Both the position numbers and the translations under genes were made by a program. A stretch of 6,404 nt of DNA from XYB2-FULL-45-11 sp964360375 (lineage in GTDB: Bacteria > Patescibacteriota > Patescibacteriia > UBA9934 > GWF2-40-263), in NCBI GenBank assembly GCA_964360375.1, contig CAYHWG010000053.1:1-6404 (forward strand), written 5' to 3'. This document shows, piece by piece, positions 1 to 5,083 of this stretch. The notes beneath the pieces are model-generated. The model did no database searches and had not been told where the DNA came from. It worked only from the letters and a program-made list of their open reading frames with translations. Positions within the stretch are counted from its first letter, which is position 1, and every line of letters begins with the position of its first letter.

Positions 1-178
1 CTTCATTCGTTTGCTCATAGTAAACCAATTTGATGCAATTATACTTTGCGGTAAATCCTTCAATTATTTTCTCTTTATGTTCAAACACTCTTCTATGGAG
101 ATTGTTTGTTACACCAATATACAAAACGGTATTAACCGGATTCGACATCATATAGATGAAATAACAACGTTCGGACAT
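1..178 (-). CDS. GIY-YIG nuclease-domain protein (N-terminal part, cut by window edge)
   Basis: The first 59 codons of a small GIY-YIG protein are visible; the rest lies beyond the left edge. The start MSERCYFIYMM supplies the GIY-equivalent strand (YFIY, residues 6-9). It is followed by VLYIGVTNNL (residues 18-27), which holds the YIG element, and by HRRVFEH with the conserved arginine (R29 or R30). The stretch FTAKYNCIKLVYYE also matches the small single-domain family often annotated as 'GIY-YIG nuclease family protein' or UPF0213-like. Such proteins are usually 80-100 aa and their cellular role is mostly unproven, although some cut branched or single-stranded DNA. The ATG at 176-178 is the only start that keeps the first strand intact. 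Only a weak ribosome site is visible upstream (GAGGG, within the repeat-like element). The gene lies 57 bases after pheS on the same strand and may be read by read-through. Confidence 0.85.
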   Translation of the reverse strand, partial: MSERCYFIYMMSNPVNTVLYIGVTNNLHRRVFEHKEKIIEGFTAKYNCIKLVYYEQTNE

Positions 179-183
179 AGAAA

Positions 184-226
184 TGTGAGGTCCCTCGGCT
201 ACGGTCGGACCTTCGCTCGGGATGAC
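184..226 (-). repeat. Short dispersed-repeat-like element between pheS and the GIY-YIG gene
   Basis: On the minus strand this begins GTCATCCCGAGCGAAGG and ends CCGAGGGACCTCACA, with 11 bases between. From memory, this 'GTCATCC-GAGCG...GAGGGA/GAAGGATC' wording recurs in intergenic DNA of many bacteria and metagenomic contigs as a short dispersed repeat of unknown function. Internally AGGTCC (188-193) and GGACCT (207-212) form a 6-bp inverted repeat with a 13-base loop. No T-run follows on either strand, so it is not a convincing intrinsic terminator. It fills nearly all of the pheS to GIY-YIG gap. Confidence 0.5.
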
Positions 227-235
227 ACACGTGAA

Positions 236-1309
236 CTAAAACTGTCTCACAAATCGCAGATCGTTTTTATACAAAATACGAATATCGTCAATGTTCATTC
301 CCTCCCGCATCATGAGGACACGCTCAACCCCCCACCCAAACGCGAACCCGGAGAATTCTTCTGGATCCAATCCGCCAGCTTTCAAAACGTTCGGATGCAC
401 CATGCCGGCGCCACCGAGTTCAAGCCAGCCTGATTTGCAGAGTCGACAATTTTCGGACGCATCACCGCGACAAACACCGCAACTAATATCAATCTCAAAA
501 CTTGGTTCTGTGAACCGGAAATGATGCGGTCTCAATCGAATTTCTCGCGTCGAACCGAAATACTTTTTAGCAAAATATTCCAAAACCCCTTTTAAATAAA
601 CGATTGTGATTCCACGGTCAATCACCAATCCTTCAAATTGATGAAACATGGGGACGTGTGTGACATCCGATTGTCGACGATATGTCCGATTGATATTTAC
701 CATCCGAATCGGAGGCTTTTGCAATTCCATCGTTCGTACCTGCGAGTTAGATGTATGCGGTGTCAGAACCAATTTTGCTTTTACGGAGTGGGCACCCACG
801 AGAGGCGCCCCTACAAACGCATCTTCTACAAAAAACGTTTCCCAATCATCGCGGGCTGGATGATCATGAGGCATATTAAGCGCTTCAAACACATAATAGT
901 CCCAATCAATTTCTGGAATGCGACTTGCGGTGAATCCAATATTCTCAAACGTTTTTTGAATTTCTTCTATCGCTTGCGTCACGGGATGTAAATGTCCCGC
1001 TGACGAAAATCTTCCGGGTTCGGTGATATCCATCCACTCATCTTCCGCACGGTGCATTTCCTCTTCCTGAAACATTGAACGTTCCTTTTCACCAAACGCA
1101 ACTTCTATCGAAGATTTCAGCTCGTTTGCAAATTGACCGATCACTTTGCGCTCATCATCCGCAAGGGACATCATTTCTTTCATGAGCTCATTCAATTTCC
1201 CTTTACGACCAAAGATGTCTGTCTTGAGTGTTTCAAGATTCTCTCGATCTGTGATTTTATCAAGAAGATGTAACGCCTCTTTTTTTAATTTTTCTATTTT
1301 GGATTTCAT
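236..1309 (-). CDS. pheS: Phenylalanine--tRNA ligase alpha subunit
   Basis: Catalytic alpha subunit of the (alpha-beta)2 class II phenylalanyl-tRNA synthetase, which charges tRNA-Phe in the cytoplasm; PheT is the expected partner but is not in this window. The protein has 357 residues, slightly longer than the usual 330-350. Residues 1-90 form the charged helical tRNA-binding arm. The core shows HPVTQAIEEI (108-117), HPARDDWETFF (150-160), THVPMFHQFEG of motif 2 (217-227), RFTEPSFEID (265-274) and motif 3 GFAFGWGVERVL (321-332). It ends with the typical NDLRFVRQF. A CX2CX7CX2C knuckle (C277, C280, C288, C291) precedes GMVHPNVL. Residues about 163-177 contain VGAPLVGAH, encoded by a GC-rich palindrome. 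The start was placed at MKSKIEK: AAGGA (1315-1319) sits 5 bases upstream, and the ten extra in-frame codons above it look non-coding. The stop is TAG. The gene follows rseP by 37 bases, so co-transcription is likely. Confidence 0.97.
   Translation of the reverse strand: MKSKIEKLKKEALHLLDKITDRENLETLKTDIFGRKGKLNELMKEMMSLADDERKVIGQFANELKSSIEVAFGEKERSMFQEEEMHRAEDEWMDITEPGRFSSAGHLHPVTQAIEEIQKTFENIGFTASRIPEIDWDYYVFEALNMPHDHPARDDWETFFVEDAFVGAPLVGAHSVKAKLVLTPHTSNSQVRTMELQKPPIRMVNINRTYRRQSDVTHVPMFHQFEGLVIDRGITIVYLKGVLEYFAKKYFGSTREIRLRPHHFRFTEPSFEIDISCGVCRGDASENCRLCKSGWLELGGAGMVHPNVLKAGGLDPEEFSGFAFGWGVERVLMMREGMNIDDIRILYKNDLRFVRQF
788..814 (-). repeat. GC-rich imperfect palindrome embedded in frame in pheS
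   Basis: Read on the minus strand, GTAGGGGCGCC is followed by TCTCG and TGGGTGCCCAC. The arms GGGCGCC and GGTGCCC pair over 7 bp with one G-U pair and a 7-base loop. The segment is much richer in GC than its surroundings and encodes VGAPLVGAH in PheS, in a surface loop whose length varies in the family. The 'GTAGGGGCG...CGCCC' layout resembles small palindromic repeats recalled from intergenic DNA of various bacteria. Membership in a repeat family is inference; the palindrome itself is visible. Confidence 0.45.
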
Positions 1310-1346
1310 AGAGATCCTTGAGGGACAAACCGACCTCAAATATTTT

Positions 1347-2429
1347 TTACTTAAACAAATGCATCACATCTTTCACGGTCACAAACACGATCAGTGCCAT
1401 GAGAAGCATGAAACCAAAATTATGTGCGAAGATTTCTAATCGTTCGTTCAATGTTTTACCTCGTATTTTCTCAATAAGCAGAAAAAAGATTCGGCCGCCA
1501 TCGAGCGCCGGAAACGGTAAAATATTGACGACACCGAGGTTGATCGAAAGAAGTGCAGCAAATTGTAAAATATACACAAAACCCATCGAAGCAACTTGAC
1601 CTGTCATGGCAGCAATTCCAACGGGACCAGAAAGATTCGCCCCCGCACCATGACCTTGAACAAAACTTTTCAAAAGTCCAAAAAATGAACTGAAAATTTG
1701 TCCAGTCATTTGAATCGTTGCACGCACCCCTTCTGGAACTGCTAAATAAAATGGATACGAGACACGTCCTGTCTGTACAAACGCAACTCCGATGCCTGTG
1801 ATCTGCGCTCCCACAAGAGGTTCAGCAGTGACATGAACTGCGCGAATGGTTTTATCCACTTTTTCGATGGCAAGATCAATTCCCTTTGTCCCATGATCCG
1901 CAAGGTATGTGCGAACATCATCCTCTTTTTCCATGACACGTCCATCAATGGTGACAATCACATCTCCTTCTGTAATCCCCGCTTTTTCTGCAGGGGAATC
2001 CGGAAGAACTCGCATCACGGAGAGATGACGTTCTGAAACATGTGCCGTTGCCGGCAGAATTCGATCAATGATCGACGGAAGTCCGATCATAAACCCGATC
2101 GACAACAAAATAGCGGCGAGAAAAAAATTCATCGCGACTCCAGCGACGAGCACCAAAAAACGCTGCCAAATTTTCTTGGAAGAAAAGCTGTCCGTTGCAT
2201 GTCGATCATCGCCATTCTCCCCTTTTATTTTGACGAATCCACCAATCGGAATCCAGTTGATGGAATAAAGGGTGCTTCCTCGTCGGATTCCGAATACGCG
2301 AGGAGGAAATCCAAAACCAAACTCCTCCACTTTCATGCCACATGCGCGCGCCATCAAAAAATGCCCGAGTTCATGAACAAAAACGAGAACGGATAAAATA
2401 ACAACAAACAATAAAATCGTAAAAATCAT
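1347..2429 (-). CDS. rseP: RseP-type M50 site-2 intramembrane zinc metalloprotease
   Basis: Membrane-embedded metalloprotease of the RseP/RasP/MmpA group. Known members cut transmembrane segments of anti-sigma factors or leftover signal peptides inside the membrane. The 360-residue length is typical. The first helix (about 3-27) carries the zinc motif HELGH (19-23). The family segment INWIPIGGFVKIKGE (57-71) follows, then a second helix (89-117). One PDZ domain occupies about 130-200 (VLPDSPAEKAGITEGDVIVTIDG region) and would gate substrate access. SGPVGIA (267-273) precedes the third helix (about 283-303), which runs into NILPFPALDGGR (302-313) with the third metal ligand D310. A last helix spans about 335-352. 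The ATG is supported because HExxH normally lies about 20 residues from the start. No clear Shine-Dalgarno is close to it; the nearest, AGGAAA, lies in a leader hairpin about 20 bases up. It is the first gene of the rseP-pheS unit, and its substrate is not shown by the context. Confidence 0.95.
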   Translation of the reverse strand: MIFTILLFVVILSVLVFVHELGHFLMARACGMKVEEFGFGFPPRVFGIRRGSTLYSINWIPIGGFVKIKGENGDDRHATDSFSSKKIWQRFLVLVAGVAMNFFLAAILLSIGFMIGLPSIIDRILPATAHVSERHLSVMRVLPDSPAEKAGITEGDVIVTIDGRVMEKEDDVRTYLADHGTKGIDLAIEKVDKTIRAVHVTAEPLVGAQITGIGVAFVQTGRVSYPFYLAVPEGVRATIQMTGQIFSSFFGLLKSFVQGHGAGANLSGPVGIAAMTGQVASMGFVYILQFAALLSINLGVVNILPFPALDGGRIFFLLIEKIRGKTLNERLEIFAHNFGFMLLMALIVFVTVKDVMHLFK

Positions 2430-2444
2430 ATCGAAAGAATGATA

Positions 2445-2459
2445 TCGAGTTTTCCTCGA
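2445..2459 (-). promoter_or_regulatory. Small hairpin in the rseP leader
   Basis: TCGAG (2445-2449) and CTCGA (2455-2459) form a perfect 5-bp inverted repeat with a 5-base loop, about 16 bases upstream of the rseP ATG. In the rseP RNA the loop is GAAAA and the stem edge contains AGG, the only purine-rich stretch near the start. It could affect ribosome access, or be an operator shared with the divergent gene. Two copies of TATCGA (2429-2434 and 2443-2448) lie beside it. The short stem makes a chance origin possible. Confidence 0.3.
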
Positions 2460-2479
2460 CTCCGCAAATAAGCTATAGT
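2450..2479. promoter_or_regulatory. Divergent promoter region with a near-symmetrical -10
   Basis: For the plus-strand secreted-protein gene, TATAGT (2474-2479) is a good -10 with a weak -35 TTTCCT (2451-2456) at 17 bases. The same bases read on the minus strand give TATAGC (2473-2478), a possible -10 for rseP, with TTAAGG 17 bases further out (about 2496-2501) as a poor -35. The CTATAG core is a perfect palindrome, so one site could start transcription both ways. Predicted leaders are short, about 20-40 bases, and neither gene has a strong Shine-Dalgarno. Confidence 0.45.
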
Positions 2480-2508
2480 AAAAGCAATTCGTTCCCTTAA
2501 TTTTTTGT

Positions 2509-4191
2509 ATGAAAAAAATATCCTTCTTTTTCCCAATCTTGTTGATTGGACTTCTGCTCGGAGCCTCGCCCTCCTTTGGGGCAGAAACAACTACACAAGC
2601 AACAGCGGAGCAAACACAGGTCGCGGCAGCGATTGAATCTCTCGCTCAAGCCGCTGTGGTTGTCGAACCAACCTATGACGGAATCGAGGTAGAAAAGCCG
2701 ACAAAAGCCCCATCGCGTTTTGGTTCCTTTTGGCGCAGCGTCAAAGAAAATGTTTCGCTAGCTATCACGTTTGATCCAAACAAAAAAGCACAAATCGCCA
2801 TCAAGTTTGCAGAAGAGCGCATGCTCATTGCGGAAAAAGTCTTAAGTGAGACAACCGACGAACAGGCAAAAGCACAAGTACAAAAACATCTTGAGCGAGC
2901 AAAAAAAATGATGGAGAAAATCGATGAACATCAAAAAAAAGCGCTCGAGAACCCAAACAAGGATACGGAACGCCTCCTGCAAAATCGCGCAAAACAATTT
3001 GAACGTCAACAAGAAATTTTTGATCGCTTGGAAGAAAAATCTGATGGTGAGGTGGTTGAAACGGTTTTAAAATTTCGCGATGAAGCCATAGAACACAGCA
3101 AAGCCCTTGAGCAGGCTGTGAAAAACGAAAATATTCCTGAGGAAGTTCGCGAACATCTGAAGAGTGTCCAATCACGTATTCAAGAACACTCAGCGGAAAT
3201 CAAAGAACATATTGCAAAATTTCAGGAACTGAAGGCAGCGGCAGAAAAGGGGGACGCGACTGCAGTCCAAAAATTGGATGCGTTTAAAGCAGAACGCATG
3301 AAAGAAGCAAAGATGCGCAATGAAGAGCACAAGGAGAAGTCCATGCAGTTTGAAGAAAAAATGATGAAAATTCGCGAGAATGCAGAACAAGGAGATGTGC
3401 AAGCGCGGATGATGTTTGAACAGATGCAAGATCGACCAGAATTCAAAGATCATTTTGAAAAAATGAAACCGGAATTTTTTGAAAAAGATTTCGAGGGAAA
3501 CGAAGAAGGATTTAAACCGGGAGATGAAAGAAATCGAGACCCAAACGATCGACGAGGACCACCACCTGGATTTGAACAAGATCGTAATAGAGAAGGTCAG
3601 CCTGGAGGCCGAACAGAGGGTGAACCTCCAAACGGCAAGGAGCCACCACAAGGATTTTTCTCGAAGTTCAAAGAATTCATGGATCAGTCAGGAGAGCAAG
3701 ATGAATCAAGGTCATTTCAAAAAAATGCCGAAGATCATCGACAGGAATCAACAAATCAACCAGGAGGCAACGAACAAAACACGCAGAAATTTTTGAATAG
3801 AAAAAATCAAGTAGATCCAAATGATGTCAAAATACAAGGGATACAAAAAAATGATCAACCGGAAAAATCCGTTCAGGATCGCAGAATGCCTTCAAAAGAA
3901 ATGATGAATAAATTTCTTGAAAAAAATCCGGATGCTGCAGGTATGTTTGAAAATAAAGGTCCTGAAAATAAATTGAATGGTGGATTCAATGGTGTACCAG
4001 GTAACTTTAACAGTCCGGAAAACAAACCAAATGTTGCACCTGGCGCCGGAGGTCCTGATGGATTTGGTGGAGGCCCTGTTGGCGGAAGTCCGCCAGTTGG
4101 AGGATTTGATGGAAATCCAGGGGGCGGATTTGGTGGAGACGGAAATGCGCCGAGTGGCCCAGAAGGAACGGGTGGAGGTCAACCACAATAA
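2509..4191 (+). CDS. Secreted charged helical protein with DUF5667-like region and Gly/Pro-rich tail
   Basis: A 560-residue exported protein of unknown function. It begins with a classical signal peptide: MKK, a hydrophobic core to about residue 18, and likely cleavage near SFG-AET (24/25). After a Thr/Ala-rich stretch, FGSFWRSVKENVSLAITFDP (71-90) and the following KKAQIAIKFAEERMLIAEKV strongly resemble the start of DUF5667, a helical domain of unknown function in exported proteins. Residues about 92-325 are almost entirely charged helix (Glu/Lys/Gln-rich, coiled-coil-like), with two AE(K/Q)GD turns near 245 and 292. From about 330 the chain becomes low-complexity Pro/Asn/Gln/Gly. The last 60 residues are glycine-rich with GGF and GGP steps and end QPQ, with no LPXTG motif, membrane anchor or PEP-type signal. 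No enzyme motif or cysteine is present. No Shine-Dalgarno precedes the ATG, but a later start would lose the MKK signal peptide. A promoter lies about 30 bases upstream and an intrinsic terminator directly follows. Confidence 0.85.
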   Translation: MKKISFFFPILLIGLLLGASPSFGAETTTQATAEQTQVAAAIESLAQAAVVVEPTYDGIEVEKPTKAPSRFGSFWRSVKENVSLAITFDPNKKAQIAIKFAEERMLIAEKVLSETTDEQAKAQVQKHLERAKKMMEKIDEHQKKALENPNKDTERLLQNRAKQFERQQEIFDRLEEKSDGEVVETVLKFRDEAIEHSKALEQAVKNENIPEEVREHLKSVQSRIQEHSAEIKEHIAKFQELKAAAEKGDATAVQKLDAFKAERMKEAKMRNEEHKEKSMQFEEKMMKIRENAEQGDVQARMMFEQMQDRPEFKDHFEKMKPEFFEKDFEGNEEGFKPGDERNRDPNDRRGPPPGFEQDRNREGQPGGRTEGEPPNGKEPPQGFFSKFKEFMDQSGEQDESRSFQKNAEDHRQESTNQPGGNEQNTQKFLNRKNQVDPNDVKIQGIQKNDQPEKSVQDRRMPSKEMMNKFLEKNPDAAGMFENKGPENKLNGGFNGVPGNFNSPENKPNVAPGAGGPDGFGGGPVGGSPPVGGFDGNPGGGFGGDGNAPSGPEGTGGGQPQ

Positions 4192-4196
4192 CAAAC

Positions 4197-4229
4197 AAAA
4201 AAAGAAACGAATATATCGTTTCTTTTTTT
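4197..4229. terminator. Bidirectional intrinsic terminator between convergent genes
   Basis: Seven A's plus GAAACGA (4197-4210) pair perfectly with TCGTTTC plus seven T's (4216-4229), leaving a 5-base loop ATATA. The 14-bp stem has its A/T tracts at the base, so RNA from either strand ends in a U-run. It begins 6 bases after the TAA of the secreted-protein gene. The TAA of the ygjP-like gene (4228-4230) overlaps the outer stem, so one structure serves both genes. Confidence 0.9.
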
Positions 4230-4794
4230 ATAAAAGAGTATGTTCTTTTCTGAGCTGTCGTCGCAAGACTTTGTGATCCGGAAACATTTTTGCGACGAGA
4301 TTCCAAAATTTTTGCGAGTGATTCATTTCACGAAGATGACACAACTCATGCACGACAATGTAATCCGCAAGTTTTGAAGGAAGAAGTGCGATCTTGTAGT
4401 TGAATTGCAAATTCCCTTTTTGAGAACAGCTTCCCCATCGCGTTTTTTGCCGACGAATCGAAACACGATTGTATATGAATTGATACGAATCATTGAAATG
4501 TTCCAAACGACGATGTGCGAGCTCAAGCGCGACGACTTTCAAACGTTTCAGTTCGAGTTTTGACATCGGTTTTGAATTGACAGGCTCACATTTCTTCATC
4601 GATTCTCTCTTCGCGAGAATCCAATCTTTCTTTTCGAAAAGAAATTTCTCAATCTGTTTCTCATCCATCCGCTTCGGAATCGAAACAACAAAACGCCCGC
4701 CGGGATAAACGGCGAGACGTATACTTTTCGATCGAGCGTTCTGTTTAAGCTCGTATTCGATCGATTGATTCTCGAGAATAATTGTTCGTGGCAT
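4228..4794 (-). CDS. YgjP-like (DUF45, M48-type) zinc metallopeptidase
   Basis: A 188-residue protein of the YgjP/UTP-pyrophosphatase-like metallopeptidase family (Pfam YgjP-like, formerly DUF45), a presumed cytoplasmic zinc peptidase whose physiological substrate is unknown. The N-terminal half is a beta-rich region (SIRLAVYPGGRFVVSIPKR, 24-42) followed by a helix with FLFEKKDWI (51-59). The family signature TRWGSCS is at 118-124. The zinc motif HELCH is at 149-153, followed by the third ligand in NHSQKFW (His159), the usual spacing. Length is slightly below the common 220-240 aa because the N-terminal region is short. The start is well fixed: AAGGAGG (4801-4807) lies 6 bases before the ATG. 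The gene is preceded by a tandem octamer array and a 23-codon Lys-rich gene on the same strand, probably one transcript. Its TAA lies in the shared terminator. Confidence 0.93.
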   Translation of the reverse strand: MPRTIILENQSIEYELKQNARSKSIRLAVYPGGRFVVSIPKRMDEKQIEKFLFEKKDWILAKRESMKKCEPVNSKPMSKLELKRLKVVALELAHRRLEHFNDSYQFIYNRVSIRRQKTRWGSCSQKGNLQFNYKIALLPSKLADYIVVHELCHLREMNHSQKFWNLVAKMFPDHKVLRRQLRKEHTLL

Positions 4795-4804
4795 ATCTCC
4801 CCTC

Positions 4805-4842
4805 CTTCTTGACTTCTCGACTTCTTGACTTCTTGACTTCTT
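4805..4842. repeat. Tandem octamer array between the Lys-rich mini-gene and ygjP-like gene
   Basis: Four consecutive 8-base units are seen on the plus strand: CTTCTTGA (4805-4812), CTTCTCGA (4813-4820), CTTCTTGA (4821-4828) and CTTCTTGA (4829-4836), then a partial CTTCTT. On the coding (minus) strand this is (TCAAGAAG)n. The last unit merges into the AAGGAGG ribosome site of the ygjP-like gene, and the first partial unit overlaps the mini-gene stop codon. The array therefore fills the whole intergenic gap. Confidence 0.85.
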
Positions 4843-4912
4843 ACTTCTTCTTATCCTTCTTCGGTTTCTTCACGTTTTTGTTTTTTGACTGAGCATTGTT
4901 TCCTTTGGCCAT
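4841..4912 (-). CDS. Lysine-rich 23-residue microprotein
   Basis: A 23-codon ORF starts MAKGNNAQSKNKN and ends KKPKKDKKK with a TAA stop at 4841-4843. It has no acidic residue except one Asp, and ten lysines, so it is very basic and probably disordered; nucleic-acid or ribosome binding is only a guess. Short proteins of the form MAKGNN-Q-...-KKPKKDKK are recalled as widespread unannotated 'hypothetical' entries in bacteria, which argues for a real gene. The N-terminal half does not derive from the neighbouring octamer repeats. Against it, no Shine-Dalgarno is visible (CCCACTCACCCCT precedes the ATG), and an in-frame TAA 7 codons upstream rules out an earlier start. It lies about 75 bases downstream of an extended -10 promoter and 46 bases before the ygjP-like start. 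Confidence 0.6.
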   Translation of the reverse strand: MAKGNNAQSKNKNVKKPKKDKKK

Positions 4913-4920
4913 AGGGGTGA

Positions 4921-4978
4921 GTGGGTAGGTGATTTAGTGATTAAGTGATTGGTCATATGACGAATGACTCAATGACTC
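4921..4978. repeat. Period-8 repeats and a palindrome in the mini-gene leader
   Basis: On the plus strand the octamers GTGGGTAG, GTGATTTA, GTGATTAA and GTGATTGG run from 4921 to 4952, decaying toward the mini-gene. Two exact AATGACTC units follow at 4963-4978. Between them sits the perfect 10-bp palindrome GTCATATGAC (4952-4961), a possible operator. The unit sequence differs from the array on the other side of the mini-gene, but the 8-base period is the same. Confidence 0.7.
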
Positions 4979-4989
4979 TTCTTCCCATA

Positions 4990-5010
4990 ATTATATCACA
5001 AATTTTGTGA
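4990..5010 (-). promoter_or_regulatory. Extended -10 promoter with overlapping operator-like palindrome
   Basis: On the minus strand TGATATAAT is a consensus extended -10 (TATAAT at 4990-4995 in plus coordinates). No -35 consensus is evident, as is usual for extended -10 promoters. Directly upstream TCACAAA (4996-5002) and TTTGTGA (5004-5010) form a perfect 7-bp inverted repeat around one base, well placed for a repressor or activator. The promoter would drive the Lys-rich mini-gene and the ygjP-like gene, with a leader of about 70 bases containing the octamer repeats. Confidence 0.6.
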
Positions 5011-5056
5011 AAACGTTGCGATCAAATCCATTTTAAGATTTAACATCGATATGAAC

Positions 5057-5080
5057 AAAAAAACAGGGGTGAGACCCTGC
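5057..5080 (-). terminator. Intrinsic terminator of the three-gene operon
   Basis: On the minus strand CAGGG, the loop TCTCAC and CCCTG form a GC-rich 5-bp stem (extendable by a G-U pair) followed at once by seven T's. It starts 4 bases after the TAG of the 68-aa ORF. Position, stem and U-tract all fit a rho-independent terminator, although the stem is short. Confidence 0.75.
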
Positions 5081-5083
5081 AAG

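Noticed and set aside
188..212. Inverted repeat after pheS as an intrinsic terminator
   Set aside because: The stem is only 6 bp with a 13-base loop, and no T-run follows on the minus strand.
11..433. A 140-codon plus-strand ORF opposite pheS and the GIY-YIG gene
   Set aside because: It lies antisense to two recognised coding regions and has no domain signal or ribosome site.
236..1309. Alternative genetic code (UGA as glycine, as in Gracilibacteria)
   Set aside because: All conserved proteins are complete under the standard code and use GGN for the conserved glycines.
1310..1339. Ten-codon upstream extension of pheS beginning MRSVCPSRIS
   Set aside because: The internal ATG at 1307-1309 has an AAGGA ribosome site at good spacing and yields the normal PheS N-terminus; the extension looks like intergenic sequence read through.
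1803..1830. A second PLVGA-encoding segment in rseP (CCTCTTGTGGGAGC) similar to the pheS palindrome
   Set aside because: It lacks the GGGCGCC arm and forms no hairpin; the short likeness can arise from encoding the same five residues.
3190..3651. A 153-codon minus-strand ORF rich in Phe, Ser and Cys
   Set aside because: It is the antisense of Glu/Lys-rich codons of the secreted protein; such mirror ORFs are common.
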